From RGIG3009 sp045596745 (GTDB lineage Bacteria; Bacillota; Clostridia; Oscillospirales; Acutalibacteraceae): DNA of 7,077 nucleotides. The stretch spans positions 1-7,077 of the forward strand of contig JAZODA010000007.1 in NCBI GenBank assembly GCA_045596745.1, written 5' to 3'. This document shows, piece after piece, positions 5,719-7,077 of this stretch. Made by a program: the position numbers and the translations under genes. Numbering within the stretch: position 1 is the first letter of the stretch; every line of letters starts with the position of its first letter. The notes below the pieces were generated by a model. It did not search any database. It had not been told where the DNA came from and worked only from the letters and a program-made list of their open reading frames with translations.

Positions 5719-7077
5719 GCTTCACGTATCCGGAAGCACCGGCAGCGGCGGTTGAATCGGTTTCTCTGTCGGTGAATGCAGGTGAATTTGTGGTGCTGTG
5801 CGGCGCGTCGGGTTGCGGAAAATCCACCTTACTTCGTCTCCTGAAACCGGCACTGACGCCGTACGGCGAATCGTCGGGCGAGGTGCTTTATGACGGCGAG
5901 CCGCTGTCGCAACTTTCCGAGCGAAGAGCCGCTTCGGAAATCGGATTTATCCTGCAAGAGCCGGAAAGCCAGATTGTCACCGATACCGTGTGGCACGAGT
6001 TGGCCTTTGGTCCGGAAAGCTTGGGTATGGAAACAGCGGAGATTCGCCGCCGCGTGGCAGAAATGGCGAGCTATTTTGGCATTGAATCGTGGTTCCATCG
6101 CAAAACAGCCGAGCTGTCGGGCGGACAGAAACAACTACTCAACCTCGCGTCGGTTATGGTTTGCGGACCGCGTGTGCTGCTGCTCGACGAGCCAACGGCA
6201 CAACTTGACCCCATCGCGGCGTCCACCTTCCTCGGTATGGTGCAGCGCCTGAATCGTGAACTCGGCGTGACGGTGCTGCTCGTGGAGCATCGCTTGGAAG
6301 AGGTGTTCCCGGTAGCGGATTGTGTGATGCTGCTGGAACACGGCAAACTTGCACTGTGTGACCGTCCGCAGGCGGTCGCGGCGCATCTGCGTGGCAACCG
6401 CACACATCCGCTGTGGGGCGCGCTTCCGGCGGCGATGCGGATATTCACCCTGTTGGAGGACGAGGGGGACAGCCCCTTGACGGTGCGTGAGGGAAGAGAG
6501 TACCTTGTCACCAACTATGAAACGACAACGGATATGCTTCCCGAAGTGACGCCTGCGCCGCACGGCGAGGTAGCGGCGGAACTGAAGGATGTCTTTTTCC
6601 GCTTTGAACGGCAGGGGAAAGACGTGCTGCGCGGTTTGTCGCTGAAGGTGTATGAGGGCGAGCATCTGTGTCTGCTTGGTGGCAACGGTGTCGGCAAAAC
6701 CACCACGTTGCGAGTGTTGGCAGGGGTTCACCGCGCCTATCGCGGTGCGGTGCGCGTTTTCGGAAAAGCGGTGGGGAAATACCGCCAAAACGAGCTGTAC
6801 ATCCGCGGTGTGGCGCTGCTGCCGCAAGACCCGCGCACCCTGTTTTTGGAAAAGACCGTACGCGATGATTTGCGCGAGGTGTGCAAGACAATGGGATATT
6901 CGGCGCAAGAGGCGACCGAGCGCATCGATTCGCTGGCGCAGGAACTTGGCATTGAAAAGAAATTGTCGTCCCATCCGTATGACCTCAGCGGCGGCGAGCA
7001 GCAGAAAGCCGCATTGCTGAAAGTGCTGCTTTTGCAGCCGCGGATATTGCTTCTGGACGAGCCGACCAAAGGCGTGG
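5691..7077 (+). CDS. ECF transporter fused ATPase (two ABC domains in one chain), 3' end outside window
   Basis: It starts at GTG 5691 with AAAGGAG (5676-5682) 8 nt upstream, overlaps the end of ecfT by 28 nt in another frame, and is open to the window edge (462 residues visible). The protein powers the ECF importer on the cytoplasmic face. ABC domain 1 has Walker A GASGCGKST at 38-46, Q-loop Gln89, signature LSGGQ at 142-146, Walker B LLLDEP with Asp166 and Glu167, and H-loop His200. After a linker (about 245-292), ABC domain 2 has Walker A GGNGVGKT at 330-337, Q-loop Gln379, signature LSGGE at 432-436, and Walker B Asp456 and Glu457. Its H-loop lies beyond the window. Both domains keep their catalytic residues, so both sites should hydrolyse ATP. 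It replaces the separate EcfA and EcfA' subunits of other species. The overlap suggests translational coupling with ecfT. Confidence 0.94.
   Translation, partial: MEILRLENVSFTYPEAPAAAVESVSLSVNAGEFVVLCGASGCGKSTLLRLLKPALTPYGESSGEVLYDGEPLSQLSERRAASEIGFILQEPESQIVTDTVWHELAFGPESLGMETAEIRRRVAEMASYFGIESWFHRKTAELSGGQKQLLNLASVMVCGPRVLLLDEPTAQLDPIAASTFLGMVQRLNRELGVTVLLVEHRLEEVFPVADCVMLLEHGKLALCDRPQAVAAHLRGNRTHPLWGALPAAMRIFTLLEDEGDSPLTVREGREYLVTNYETTTDMLPEVTPAPHGEVAAELKDVFFRFERQGKDVLRGLSLKVYEGEHLCLLGGNGVGKTTTLRVLAGVHRAYRGAVRVFGKAVGKYRQNELYIRGVALLPQDPRTLFLEKTVRDDLREVCKTMGYSAQEATERIDSLAQELGIEKKLSSHPYDLSGGEQQKAALLKVLLLQPRILLLDEPTKGV

Noticed and set aside
6135..6974. 279-codon minus-strand open frame opposite the ECF ATPase
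   Set aside because: It is antisense to strongly conserved ABC motifs, has a low-complexity Arg/Gln/His composition, and has no recognisable motif.

Overview
This 7.1 kb window looks like chromosomal DNA from a GC-rich member of the Firmicutes, most likely class Clostridia (an Oscillospiraceae/Ruminococcaceae-like gut anaerobe). That placement is an inference. It rests on strong AGGAGG-type ribosome binding sites, SigA-type promoters with 17-bp spacers, a T-box-free but riboswitch-controlled ECF transporter, and the gene families present. No rRNA or other phylogenetic marker is in view. Five protein-coding genes, two of them cut by the window edges, and one structured RNA account for nearly all of the sequence. 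I see no tRNA, rRNA, CRISPR array, insertion sequence or phage gene.

Layout. (1) Positions 1-842, minus strand: the N-terminal 280 residues of an AlgI-like MBOAT membrane O-acyltransferase, whose 3' part is outside the window. (2) Positions 843-1011: a divergent promoter region with one good SigA promoter per strand. The minus-strand promoter lies over a 13-bp tandem repeat that duplicates its -10 element. (3) Positions 1012-1713, plus strand: an aspartate/glutamate-type amino-acid racemase with both catalytic cysteines. (4) Positions 1714-1824: an A/T-only perfect 14-bp palindrome followed by a leader with an 8-bp inverted repeat. (5) Positions 1825-4410, plus strand: an 861-residue protein with an N-terminal zinc ribbon, two copies of a module ending in a LOTUS/OST-HTH-like winged helix, and a C-terminal DUF3825-like domain. 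It ends at a strong intrinsic terminator. (6) Positions 4461-4827: a consensus promoter, a cobalamin (B12) riboswitch and an intrinsic terminator just before the next ribosome binding site. (7) Positions 4837-5718 and 5691-7077, plus strand: the EcfT transmembrane subunit and a fused double-ATPase subunit of an energy-coupling-factor transporter. These two genes overlap by 28 nt, and the second runs off the window.

How the parts work together. The riboswitch, EcfT and the fused ATPase form a B12-repressed uptake operon, probably for cobalamin or a corrinoid precursor. The substrate-binding S component is not in view and would be expected downstream. The MBOAT and the racemase are transcribed divergently, and nothing proves a shared pathway. 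The zinc ribbon-LOTUS-DUF3825 protein appears to be a single-gene unit. It is the least understood gene here and the best candidate for undescribed biology, probably RNA-related.
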